From positions 1-64,000 of the forward strand of contig NZ_SMNA01000010.1 in assembly GCF_004353825.1 (NCBI RefSeq): a DNA stretch of 64,000 bases, in the 5' to 3' direction. Position 1 is the stretch's first letter. Each line of letters begins with the position of its first letter. The DNA is from Occultella glacieicola. GTDB taxonomy: Bacteria > Actinomycetota > Actinomycetes > Actinomycetales > Beutenbergiaceae. This document shows positions 17,556-25,752 of the stretch, piece by piece. Below the pieces are notes generated by a model. It searched no databases. It saw nothing but the letters and a program-made list of their open reading frames with translations, and was not told the origin of the DNA. Made by a program: the position numbers and the translations under genes.

Positions 17556-18316
17556 ACGGACTCGACAAGGTTGTACCCGACCCGACCCAGGCGGTGGCGG
17601 ACATCGGCGACGGAGCCTCCCTCGCCGTCGGCGGCTTCGGCCTGAGCGGCAACCCGATGGTGCTGATCGAGGCCCTCCTGGCTCAGGGAGCGAGCGACCT
17701 CGCGATCGTCTCGAACAACTGCGGTGTGGACGACTGGGGCCTCGGCCTGCTGCTCGGGGCGGGGCGGCTGGCGAAGATGACCTCCTCCTACGTCGGGGAG
17801 AACAAGGAGTTCGAGCGGCAGTTCCTCTCCGGCGAGCTCGAGGTGGAGCTCACCCCGCAGGGCACGCTCGCCGAGAAGTTGCGCGCCGGCGGCTCCGGGA
17901 TCGCCGCGTTCTTCACCCAGACCGGCGTGGGAACCCAGGTCGCCGAGGGCGGGCTGCCCCGCCGCTACCACCCCGACGGCACCGTGGCCGTCGCGTCCCC
18001 GGTGAAGGAGACCAGGACGTTCGACGGCGCCGAGTACGTCCTGGAGGACGCGATCCGCACGGACTTCGCGCTCGTGCACGCCCTGCGCGGCGACCGCACC
18101 GGGAATCTCGTGTTCAACAAGAGCGCCCGCAACTTCAACCCGCTCGCGGCCATGTCCGGGCGGGTGTGCATCGCGCAGGTCGAGGAGCTGGTCGAGCCGG
18201 GCGAACTGGACCCCGATCAGATCCACCTGCCCGGGGTGTTCGTGCACCGGGTGGTGCCGGTCGGCACCGGGATCGAGAAGCGCATCGAACGTCGCACCAC
18301 CCGGACGGAGGGCTGA
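17552..18316 (+). CDS. scoA: 3-oxoacid CoA-transferase subunit A
   Basis: The A subunit of a family I CoA-transferase (254 residues). It matches SCOT/ScoA throughout: GASLAVGGFGLSGNPMVLIEA, the IVSNNCGVDDWGLG block and YVGENKEFERQFL. With the B subunit it moves CoA from succinyl-CoA to acetoacetate or a related 3-oxoacid, the step between the dehydrogenase and the thiolase. ATG overlaps the hydrolase stop. Confidence 0.92.
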   Translation: MNGLDKVVPDPTQAVADIGDGASLAVGGFGLSGNPMVLIEALLAQGASDLAIVSNNCGVDDWGLGLLLGAGRLAKMTSSYVGENKEFERQFLSGELEVELTPQGTLAEKLRAGGSGIAAFFTQTGVGTQVAEGGLPRRYHPDGTVAVASPVKETRTFDGAEYVLEDAIRTDFALVHALRGDRTGNLVFNKSARNFNPLAAMSGRVCIAQVEELVEPGELDPDQIHLPGVFVHRVVPVGTGIEKRIERRTTRTEG

Positions 18317-18319
18317 GGC

Positions 18320-18988
18320 ATGGCAGGCAGAGCAGGCCAAGCAGGGAAAGGACTGACCCGGCAGCAGATGGCCGCGCGCGCCGCGCTGGAACTGCCCGAC
18401 GGCGCCTACGTGAACCTGGGCATCGGACTGCCGACGTTGGTCCCGAACTACGTGCCCGAGGGCCGCACCGTGGTGCTGCAGTCCGAGAACGGGATCCTCG
18501 GAGTCGGACCGTACCCGCTCGAGCAGGACGTGGACCCGGACCTGATCAACGCCGGCAAGGAGACCGTGACCCTGCTGCCGGGCGCGTCGTTCTTCGACTC
18601 CGCCACCAGTTTCGCGATGATCCGCGGCGGCAAGATCGACGCCGCCATCCTGGGCGCCATGCAGGTCTCCGCGGCCGGCGATCTGGCGAACTGGATGATC
18701 CCGGGCAAGATGGTCAAGGGCCCGGGCGGGGCGATGGATCTCGTGCACGGGGCCAAGCGCCTGATCATCCTGATGGAGCACACCGCCAAGGACGGCAGCC
18801 CGAAGATCGTGAACGAGTGCAGCCTGCCGCTGACCGGGCGGGGCGTCGTGGACCGGATCATCACCGACCTCGCGGTGCTCGACGTCACGCCCGAGGGACT
18901 CGTGCTGGTGGAGCTCTCGCCCGGGGTCACGGTCGACGAGGTCGTCGCCGCGACCGAGCCCGACGTTCGGGTGGCGCTCGCGGGCTGA
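18320..18988 (+). CDS. scoB: 3-oxoacid CoA-transferase subunit B
   Basis: The catalytic B subunit (222 residues), starting 3 bases after scoA. The active-site glutamate is in [14 protein letters not shown], and downstream blocks [20 protein letters not shown] and [18 protein letters not shown] are family hallmarks. It is the last gene of the operon and ends only 6 bases before the convergent LysR gene, so there is no separate terminator in the gap. Confidence 0.93.
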   Translation: MAGRAGQAGKGLTRQQMAARAALELPDGAYVNLGIGLPTLVPNYVPEGRTVVLQSENGILGVGPYPLEQDVDPDLINAGKETVTLLPGASFFDSATSFAMIRGGKIDAAILGAMQVSAAGDLANWMIPGKMVKGPGGAMDLVHGAKRLIILMEHTAKDGSPKIVNECSLPLTGRGVVDRIITDLAVLDVTPEGLVLVELSPGVTVDEVVAATEPDVRVALAG

Positions 18989-18994
18989 CGGCGG

Positions 18995-19927
18995 TCAGGG
19001 CCCGACGGCGGGGGTTCGGTCCGGCGGCCGCGGCCAGGACCGCTCCAGCTCGCTCAGGACGAGCAGCATGGCCGGGCTCCGGTACCGGCGCGGGTGCGAG
19101 GCCACGTGGACCTCGCAGTCCGGCAGCTCGGGTCCGGCCAGGACCGCGAGGTCGCCGGAACCGATCTCGGCCTCCACCGAGAGCCGGGGCAGGGCCGTCC
19201 AACCCAGGCCCACCCCGACGCACCGTTTGATCGCCTCCACGCTGCCGAAGCGGGAGCGGCGCCCGCTGCGGCGGCCGGTCGCCGCGAGCCGGTCGGCCAC
19301 CAGGTCGCCGTAGCCACAGCCCTCCTCGAGGAGCAGCGCGTCCCGGTCCGCCAGGTTCGACCAGGTCGCCGGCCCCGGCACGGAACTCGGCGCCCTCGCC
19401 CCGCCGGCGTCCGGGCCGGGCCGGTCGACGAACACCAGCGGCTGGATCCCGAGGCGGGTCAGGGCGAGATCGGTGACCGGCGTCCGTGGCTCCAACGTGA
19501 CGGCCAGGTCGACCGACCCGCTGCCGACCGCATCCAGGCCGTCGTGGGTGCCGCCGGCAGTGACCCAGATCTGCACCTCCGGCTCGATGCGACGCAGGGC
19601 GCCGATCACGTCCGGGAGCCAGTAGGTGCACAGGGTCTCGGGGGCCATCAGCCGGACGGTGCCGGCCGCCCGGCGCTCGCCCCCGGCGGCCCGGACCCGC
19701 TCCTCGGCGGCCAGCAGTTCCTCGGCGGGACCGATCACCGCGGCGCCGACCGCGGTGACCGTGACGTGGCCGGGCAACCGGTCCAGGACCGGGCTGCCGA
19801 GCAGCCGCTCGAGGCGCTGCACGTGCGCCGTCACGGTCGACTGGGTGAAGTTCAGTTCCGCGGCGGCGGCGGTGAAGCTGCCGGTGCGTGCCACGGTCAG
19901 GAACGTCCGCAGCAGGCGGGTGTCCAT
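18995..19927 (-). CDS. LysR-family transcriptional regulator
   Basis: A 310-residue LysR regulator. The N-terminal winged helix (residues 1-60) reads LLRTFLTVARTGSFTAAA, then LNFTQSTVTAHVQRLERLLG. The rest is the periplasmic-binding-like effector domain. It is divergent from the MFS transporter, the classical LysR arrangement, and the gap between them is full of GCGATG half-sites. Its likely job is to control that transporter; it may also regulate itself. It is less likely to control the CoA-transferase operon, which has its own TetR. Confidence 0.88.
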   Translation of the reverse strand: MDTRLLRTFLTVARTGSFTAAAAELNFTQSTVTAHVQRLERLLGSPVLDRLPGHVTVTAVGAAVIGPAEELLAAEERVRAAGGERRAAGTVRLMAPETLCTYWLPDVIGALRRIEPEVQIWVTAGGTHDGLDAVGSGSVDLAVTLEPRTPVTDLALTRLGIQPLVFVDRPGPDAGGARAPSSVPGPATWSNLADRDALLLEEGCGYGDLVADRLAATGRRSGRRSRFGSVEAIKRCVGVGLGWTALPRLSVEAEIGSGDLAVLAGPELPDCEVHVASHPRRYRSPAMLLVLSELERSWPRPPDRTPAVGP

Positions 19928-19973
19928 CTGTTCTCCCGGTCTCGTCGAGGGGGTGACGTGACCTCACACTATT

Positions 19974-20018
19974 GCGATGCGCGATGGATCGCATCGACGG
20001 TCATCGTTTGACGCGATG
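19974..20018. promoter_or_regulatory. Cluster of GCGATG half-sites in the LysR/MFS divergent gap
   Basis: GCGATG occurs at 19974-19979, 19981-19986 and 20013-20018, with reverse copies (CGCATCG at 19990-19996, CATCG at 20002-20006). CGATGCG (19975-19981) and CGCATCG (19990-19996) form a perfect 7-bp inverted repeat with an 8-base spacer. A LysR regulator commonly binds such repeats in the promoter region of its divergent target. Confidence 0.55.
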
Positions 20019-20044
20019 GTGCGGGCCGCGTGAGGCTGGCTCGT

Positions 20045-21259
20045 ATGGACGAGCGAACCGAGGCGTGGGCCGGGGCGACGGCGATCCCGGCGCCCCGGCG
20101 CGGGCACGGCACCCGTGACCTCCGGGTCCTGCTGGCCGTGACCTTCCTCGCGTTCATCAACTACGCTGCGCTGCTGGCCGTGGTGCCGCTCTGGGCCTCT
20201 CGGCTCGGAGGGGGCAGGGGCGTCGACGGCGGCCCGGGCAGCATCGCGGTCGGGGCCACGACCGGCGCGATGATGGCCGCGACCGTACTCACCCAGCTCG
20301 GCCTGCCCCGGCTGTTCCGGATGCTCCCGTTGCGCACGATGCTCATGCTCGGGGCCGCACTTCTCGGCCTGCCCGCGCCGCTCTACGCGGTCACGGACGC
20401 GATCGCACCGGTCCTCGTGATCACCGTCGTCCGCGGCGTCGGGTTCGCGCTCGTCGTCGTCGCCGGCTCGACCCTGCTCGCCGACGTCGCCGGCCGTGGT
20501 CGGCTCGCGTCGGCCTCCTCCTTCTACGGCGCCGCCGCGGCGCTGCCGAACCTCGCCGCCCTCGCGGGCGGGGTCTGGGTGGCACACACCTGGAGCTTCG
20601 ACATCGTGTTCGTCACCGCCGGCGCGGCCGGGGTGCTCGCGGCGATCGTCGCGTGCCCGCTGCCGAAGGGGATCCGGGGCACGTTCCACCTCGCCTCGGT
20701 GGCACGGTTGCGCACCATCGCGGGCCCGGTCGGCCTGTTCCTGCTGACCGCAGGTGCGTTCGGGGCGGTGACGACGTTCCTGCCGGTCACCGGTCCCGAA
20801 GCCGGGACGACGGCGGTGGCGTTGCTCGGCGCGTCGGCCGCCCTGATCGCCGCCCGGCTCGGCGCCGGGGCGATCGGGGACCGGATCGGGACCGGGCGCG
20901 TCCTCGCTCCCGCTGCCGGCCTGGGTGCGCTCGGCGCGGCGACGCTGGCCCTGTCCCTGGAGGGCCCGGAATGGACCCTCGTGCTCGGTGCCACGCTGCT
21001 CGGCGCAGGCTTCGGCGCGGCCCAGAACGACTCCTTCGTGATCGCCGTGCAGCGGCTCGGGGCCGGGCACGGCGGGACCGGTGCCACGATCTGGAACATC
21101 GCCTACGACGGCGGACTCGGCCTCGGAGCCATGGGCCTCGGTCTCGTGGTCGGTCACCTGGGCTACGCGCAGGCGTTCATCGCGCTGGGTTCCGGGATCG
21201 CGTTCTGCGCCCTTCTCGCGCTCCGCCCGGGTGCGGGCGGCGTGCTCACCCGCGGTTGA
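20045..21259 (+). CDS. MFS transporter
   Basis: A 404-residue major facilitator family permease with about 12 hydrophobic segments, starting at ATG 20045 with GAGG 9 bases upstream (an in-frame GTG at 20030 is the alternative). A first-half cytoplasmic loop occurs near FRMLPLRTM, the conserved loop between helices 8 and 9 reads GAGAIGDRIGTGRVL, and the last helices include GAGFGAAQNDSF. Substrate and direction cannot be told. The divergent LysR gene probably controls it. Confidence 0.82.
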   Translation: MDERTEAWAGATAIPAPRRGHGTRDLRVLLAVTFLAFINYAALLAVVPLWASRLGGGRGVDGGPGSIAVGATTGAMMAATVLTQLGLPRLFRMLPLRTMLMLGAALLGLPAPLYAVTDAIAPVLVITVVRGVGFALVVVAGSTLLADVAGRGRLASASSFYGAAAALPNLAALAGGVWVAHTWSFDIVFVTAGAAGVLAAIVACPLPKGIRGTFHLASVARLRTIAGPVGLFLLTAGAFGAVTTFLPVTGPEAGTTAVALLGASAALIAARLGAGAIGDRIGTGRVLAPAAGLGALGAATLALSLEGPEWTLVLGATLLGAGFGAAQNDSFVIAVQRLGAGHGGTGATIWNIAYDGGLGLGAMGLGLVVGHLGYAQAFIALGSGIAFCALLALRPGAGGVLTRG

Positions 21260-21399
21260 AGCGGTTGAACATGCGACGGGTCGTACTCGGGTACGTCCGC
21301 GCACCGGTCTGCCCGGGCCGGGCCGGGCATCGTGGCGCCGGCGGCCCTCGGCTCACGCATCCCGACCGCCGTCGACACGCGCCAGACACATCCAGCGGG

Positions 21400-21405
21400 T
21401 AGTTT
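21400..21405 (+). promoter_or_regulatory. -10 box of a probable leaderless promoter for the ATP-grasp operon
   Basis: TAGTTT ends 6 bases before the ATG at 21412, with no ribosome site between. Confidence 0.45.
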
Positions 21406-21411
21406 CCGGAC

Positions 21412-23025
21412 ATGGCCGACCTGTTCGAGGGATATCCCGCCGGAGCGGCGTGGGACGAGATGATCTCCGGTGACGCCGTCCGGGCCCCGTACCAGCACGT
21501 GCACCGCACCATGGGCACCCTCAACGCCGATGAGCTGCGGCTGCGCGCGGACGCGCTCGCGCGCTCCTACCTGGCCCAGGGCGTCACGTTCGACGTCGGC
21601 GGGGAGGAGCGGCCGTTCCCGCTGGACTCGGTGCCCCGCGTGATCGAGGCCGCCGAGTGGGACCTGCTCGCTCCCGGCGTGGCACAGCGGGTGCGGGCCC
21701 TCGAGGCGCTGCTGGAGGACGTCTACGGCGCCCAGCGGGCGATCGCCGACGGCGTGCTGCCGCGGTCCCTGATCGTCTCGTCCGCGAACTTCGTCCGGGC
21801 CGCCCGGGGCATCAACCCGCCGAACGGGGTACGGGTGCACGTCGCCGGCATCGACGTGATCCGCGACAGCGCGGGTGGGTGGCGGGTGCTCGAGGACAAC
21901 GTGCGGGTGCCCAGCGGCGTGAGCTACGTGCTCTCGAACCGGCGCGCGATGGCGCAGTCCTTCCCGGAGCTGTTCTCCACGATGCGGGTCCGCCCGGTCG
22001 CGGACTACCCGCGCCGGCTGCTCGCGGCCCTCAGCGCGGCCGCCCCGCCCGGTGTCGACGAGCCCGTGGTGGTGGTCCTCACGCCGGGCGTGTACAACAG
22101 CGCCTACTTCGAGCACTCCCTGCTCGCCCGGCTGATGGGGGTGGAACTCGTCGAGGGCCGCGACCTGATCTGCTCCGGCGGCAAGGTGTACATGCGCACC
22201 ACCGAGGGCCGGCGCCGCGTGGACGTGATCTACCGGCGGGTCGACGACGACTTCGTGGACCCGGTGGTGTTCCGGCCGGACTCACTGCTCGGCTGCCCGG
22301 GCCTGATCGGCGCGGCCCGCGCCGGCGCGGTGACGATCGCGAACGCCGTCGGCAACGGCGTCGCCGACGACAAGCTCGTCTACACCTACCTGCCGGACCT
22401 GATCCGCTACTACCTCGGCGAGGAGCCGATCCTGGCCAACGTGGACACCTGGCGGCTCGAGGAGCCGGAGGCTCTCGCGGAGGTGCTGGACCGGCTCGAC
22501 GAGCTCGTGGTCAAGCCCGTGGACGGCTCCGGCGGCAAGGGCATCATCATCGGTCCGGCGGCGAGCCGCACCGAACTCGACGAGGCCCGGGGCCGGCTGC
22601 GCACCGATCCACGGGGCTGGATCGCGCAACCCGTGGTCCAGTTGTCCACCGTGCCGACGCTCGCCGGCGACGCGTTGCGGCCCCGGCACGTGGACCTGCG
22701 GCCATTCGCGGTGAACGACGGCGACCAGGTCTGGGTGCTGCCCGGCGGCCTGACCCGGGTGGCGCTCGCGGAGGGCCAGCTGGTCGTGAACTCCTCGCAG
22801 GGCGGCGGCTCCAAGGACACCTGGGTCCTCGGCGCGCAGCGCCGGTCCCCGGAGCTGCATCCGCACACCGGCCCGACGGCGGCCGTCGGCTCGGGTGGAC
22901 CGCCGCACCACGTGCAGGGCGTGCGGCTGGACTCGAACCCCAACGACGGCGGACTGAGCGAACAGACCCAGCAGCAGCAACAGGGCGACCACGGGACCGG
23001 CCAGGACGGAGCGGGCCGATGCTGA
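21412..23025 (+). CDS. Circularly permuted ATP-grasp protein (DUF404/DUF407)
   Basis: A 537-residue member of the circularly permuted ATP-grasp family. Recognisable blocks are YQHVHRTMGTLNADEL near the start, RVLEDNVRVPSGVSYVLSNR, VVVLTPGVYNSAYFEH, and the nucleotide-binding LVVKPVDGSGGKGIIIG. Such enzymes are predicted to form amide or peptide bonds with ATP, but no substrate is known. The C-terminus ends in a Gln-run (TQQQQQ), probably disordered. It is first in a three-gene operon with alpha-E and transglutaminase genes, an association seen in many bacteria. Confidence 0.88.
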   Translation: MADLFEGYPAGAAWDEMISGDAVRAPYQHVHRTMGTLNADELRLRADALARSYLAQGVTFDVGGEERPFPLDSVPRVIEAAEWDLLAPGVAQRVRALEALLEDVYGAQRAIADGVLPRSLIVSSANFVRAARGINPPNGVRVHVAGIDVIRDSAGGWRVLEDNVRVPSGVSYVLSNRRAMAQSFPELFSTMRVRPVADYPRRLLAALSAAAPPGVDEPVVVVLTPGVYNSAYFEHSLLARLMGVELVEGRDLICSGGKVYMRTTEGRRRVDVIYRRVDDDFVDPVVFRPDSLLGCPGLIGAARAGAVTIANAVGNGVADDKLVYTYLPDLIRYYLGEEPILANVDTWRLEEPEALAEVLDRLDELVVKPVDGSGGKGIIIGPAASRTELDEARGRLRTDPRGWIAQPVVQLSTVPTLAGDALRPRHVDLRPFAVNDGDQVWVLPGGLTRVALAEGQLVVNSSQGGGSKDTWVLGAQRRSPELHPHTGPTAAVGSGGPPHHVQGVRLDSNPNDGGLSEQTQQQQQGDHGTGQDGAGRC

Positions 23026-23951
23026 GCCGGATCGCCGAGTCGCTGTTCTGGATCGGGCGGTACGTCGAGCGGGCCGACGACACCTCACGGATCCTCGACG
23101 CGCACCTGCAGCATCTGCTCGAGGATCCGTGGATGGAGGAGGACCAGGCGTGTCGCTCCCTGTTGGGGGTGATGGGCGCCGCCGCCCCCGCCGCCGGGGT
23201 CGTGGCCACCCGGCAGACCGTGCTGGACACCCTGGCCTACGACCGGAGGTCCCCGGGGGCCATCGCCGGTGCGCTGGCGTCGGCCCGGGAGAACGCCCGC
23301 CGGGCCCGGGAGACCCTCTCCTCCGAACTGTGGGAGTGCTTGAACACCACGTGGAACGCGCTGCCCGGCCGGATCAGCGGCTCCACCCCGCACGACTTCT
23401 TCGCCTGGGTGCGTGAACGTGCCGCGATCGTCGCCGGGCTGGTGCAGTCCTCCACCCGGCGGGACGCGACCCAGAACTTCATCCTGCTCGGGCGCAGCCT
23501 GGAGCGGGCGGACATGACCGCCCGGCTGATCGCGACCCGGGCGGTGTCCGGTCCGGCGGGTCCGGGCTGGACCACGATGCTGCGTTCGTGTGGGGCGCAT
23601 GAGGCGTTCCTGCGCACCTACCGGGGCCGGGACTCGGACACTCTCGCCGCCGAGTTCCTGCTCATGGACCGGCTGTTCCCGCGGTCGGTGCTGTTCTCCC
23701 TCGAGGAGGCCGAGGCCTGCCTGACCCGCCTCGAGCCGGCCGACCCACGCGGTCACCACCCCGGCGACGCCCGGATGATCCTCGGCCGGGTCCGGTCCGG
23801 GATCGAGTATCAGCCGCTGCTCAGCCTGCTCGGCAACCTGGCCACGGAGATGACCCGGGTCCAGCAGGGCTGCTCGGAGGCCAGCGACGCCGTCCGGCTG
23901 CGGTACTTTCCCTCGGGCGCCACCGACGACTGGATCGGAGGCCGGATGTGA
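23019..23951 (+). CDS. Alpha-E domain protein
   Basis: A 310-residue, mostly helical protein beginning MLSRIAESLFWIGRYVERAD, the signature of the alpha-E family. The same motif is partly echoed at LLGRSLERADMTARL, pointing to an internal repeat of the helical unit. The biochemical role is unknown; it is nearly always encoded beside the ATP-grasp protein and a transglutaminase. ATG 23019 lies 7 bases inside the upstream gene, indicating translational coupling. Confidence 0.87.
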   Translation: MLSRIAESLFWIGRYVERADDTSRILDAHLQHLLEDPWMEEDQACRSLLGVMGAAAPAAGVVATRQTVLDTLAYDRRSPGAIAGALASARENARRARETLSSELWECLNTTWNALPGRISGSTPHDFFAWVRERAAIVAGLVQSSTRRDATQNFILLGRSLERADMTARLIATRAVSGPAGPGWTTMLRSCGAHEAFLRTYRGRDSDTLAAEFLLMDRLFPRSVLFSLEEAEACLTRLEPADPRGHHPGDARMILGRVRSGIEYQPLLSLLGNLATEMTRVQQGCSEASDAVRLRYFPSGATDDWIGGRM

Positions 23952-24790
23952 GCCGGCTGCACATCGTCCACACGACGCACTACACCTACGCGCGGACCGT
24001 GTCGGCGTCCTACAACGAGGCGCGGATGCGTCCGGCCAACCTGCCCGGGCAGACCGTCCTGGAGTCCCGCCTGACCGCGACCCCGAGCACGTTCAGCGCC
24101 GACTACCGGGACTACTGGGGCGCCACCGTGACCGCCTTCGAGACCCTGACCGAGCACGACGAGCTGCTGGTCGTCGCCGAGTCCCGGGTGGACCTGTCAC
24201 CGGTGCTGCGGGGTGGGGCCGGCACCGGCTGGGAGACTCTGCGAGCCCCCGACCTCATCGACCGGATGTCCGAGTTCCTGGACGTCACCGCGGCGACCGA
24301 ACCGGACGAGGAACTGCGTGAGCTGGCCCGCGCCCACGCCGACGGCGCCGGGCCGCAGGAGGCCGCCCTGGCCATCTGTGGGGCACTGCGGGAGGCGATG
24401 GAGTACGTGCCCGGGGTGACCGGGGTGCACACCCGTGCCGTCGAGGCCTGGCAGGCTCGCAAGGGGGTGTGCCAGGACCTCGCCCATCTCGCCGCCGGTG
24501 CCATGCGCAGCGTCGGCATCCCGACCCGGTACGTGTCCGGGTACCTGCACCCGCGGACCACGGCCGCAGAGATCGGGGTGCCGGTGACCGGGGAGTCGCA
24601 TGCCTGGATCGAATACTGGTGCGGGGACTGGTTCGGCTATGACCCCACGAACCTGATCACCCCCGAGGGCCACCACGTGGTGGTCGGCCGCGGCCGTGAG
24701 TACGCCGACGTCACCCCGATCCGCGGCGTCTACGCCGGCGGCGGGGCCTCAACACAGCAGGTCGAGGTGCGGATCACCCAGGAGACCTGA
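23948..24790 (+). CDS. Transglutaminase-like cysteine protease family protein, intact triad
   Basis: A 280-residue transglutaminase-core protein with the N-terminal bacterial beta domain (HTTHYTYARTVSASYNEARM). The catalytic residues are all present: Cys175 in KGVCQDLAH, His218 in ESHAWIEYW and Asp232 in GYDPTN. GTG start overlaps the alpha-E gene. In this set it is proposed to act as a peptidase or crosslinking enzyme acting with, or reversing, the ATP-grasp product. It is useful as a contrast to the altered TgpA-type protein at 58574. Confidence 0.88.
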   Translation: MSRLHIVHTTHYTYARTVSASYNEARMRPANLPGQTVLESRLTATPSTFSADYRDYWGATVTAFETLTEHDELLVVAESRVDLSPVLRGGAGTGWETLRAPDLIDRMSEFLDVTAATEPDEELRELARAHADGAGPQEAALAICGALREAMEYVPGVTGVHTRAVEAWQARKGVCQDLAHLAAGAMRSVGIPTRYVSGYLHPRTTAAEIGVPVTGESHAWIEYWCGDWFGYDPTNLITPEGHHVVVGRGREYADVTPIRGVYAGGGASTQQVEVRITQET

Positions 24791-24846
24791 CACCCGCCGG
24801 GCCCCCGCCGATCGAGCCCTCGCTCGCCGACCGAGTCCCGTGCGGG

Positions 24847-24917
24847 CGGCTCGGTCGCCCGGGATCGGCTCGCTCGACCGGGAACCGGCTCGGTCGCCCG
24901 GGATCGGCTCGTTCGAC
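24847..24917 (+). repeat. Direct repeat, 32 bases with one mismatch
   Basis: Copies at 24847-24878 and 24886-24917, starting CGGCTCGGTCGCCCGGGATC, lie 39 bases apart in the 174-base gap after the transglutaminase gene. No gene or clear terminator is seen in this gap. Confidence 0.6.
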
Positions 24918-24964
24918 GCGGGCTGGGTGGGTTGCTCGCGGCGTGGGCCGGGTGGATCGCGGGC

Positions 24965-25630
24965 TCAGCCGGCGAGCAGCACCAGCGCCAGGATGATCGC
25001 CAGCAGCGCGCCGAGCGGGACCGCCACGAACACCCCGAGCGCCGCGGCGAGGGTGACCCGGAGGTCGTCCTTGAGGTAGGGCGCCCCGACCGGCCCGCCC
25101 GCCGCGGCGAGCAGGGCCCGCTGCGCCTGGTCCACCCGAGCCAGGGCTCGCCCGACGATGCCGAGCCGCCCGACGCCGAAGATCCGGGTCAGCCGGGCGC
25201 CGGCACCCTTGTCGCTGCTCGGCTGGGCGGCCTCGGAGAACGCGTCGAACACGGCGTTCACGTCCTCCTCGCCGGCCCGCCCCCGCATGTCATCCTCGAC
25301 CCGCTCCACCAGGGCGTCACCGGTGATCACGGTGACCCCGGGCTCGACCGAGACGACCCGATGCGCACCGAGCGAGGCGGTGGCACGCAACCACCGCCGT
25401 CGCCGGACCGCCAGGACGACCACCGGCACGGCGAGCAGGACCGGCAGCGCGAGCAGGGCCACCGATCCCGCGACGCCCGGGCCACCCGGCGAGGTGACCA
25501 GCACCACGGCGAGCGTCAGCGCGACGGCGAGCACCGCCGTCGCCGCGACGATCAGGAACTTGCTCGGCCCGCCGAGCAGCCGGCCCGTGAATGCGGCCAG
25601 GTTGCCCATCGAGTCGCCGAGTGAACTCAT
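24965..25630 (-). CDS. Membrane protein of unknown function
   Basis: A 221-residue protein starting at ATG 25630 ([14 protein letters not shown]). There are two N-terminal hydrophobic segments ([20 protein letters not shown] and [19 protein letters not shown]), an Arg-rich turn, a soluble middle with [20 protein letters not shown], and a long C-terminal hydrophobic end ([20 protein letters not shown]). The frame continues upstream to 25759, but this start has a CACAAT box 7 bases before it and clears the divergent lepA promoter region. I do not recognise the family. Confidence 0.68.
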   Translation of the reverse strand: MSSLGDSMGNLAAFTGRLLGGPSKFLIVAATAVLAVALTLAVVLVTSPGGPGVAGSVALLALPVLLAVPVVVLAVRRRRWLRATASLGAHRVVSVEPGVTVITGDALVERVEDDMRGRAGEEDVNAVFDAFSEAAQPSSDKGAGARLTRIFGVGRLGIVGRALARVDQAQRALLAAAGGPVGAPYLKDDLRVTLAAALGVFVAVPLGALLAIILALVLLAG

Positions 25631-25752
25631 GTACACGATTGTGCCGCACGCCTTCGACCCCCAGCGATTGCGGGACGCGACCCTCGGCGTGGGACGATGG
25701 GAGCAGACCCGCCCACCGGCCCCCCAACCAGCAGACGTCGAGGTTCCACCCC

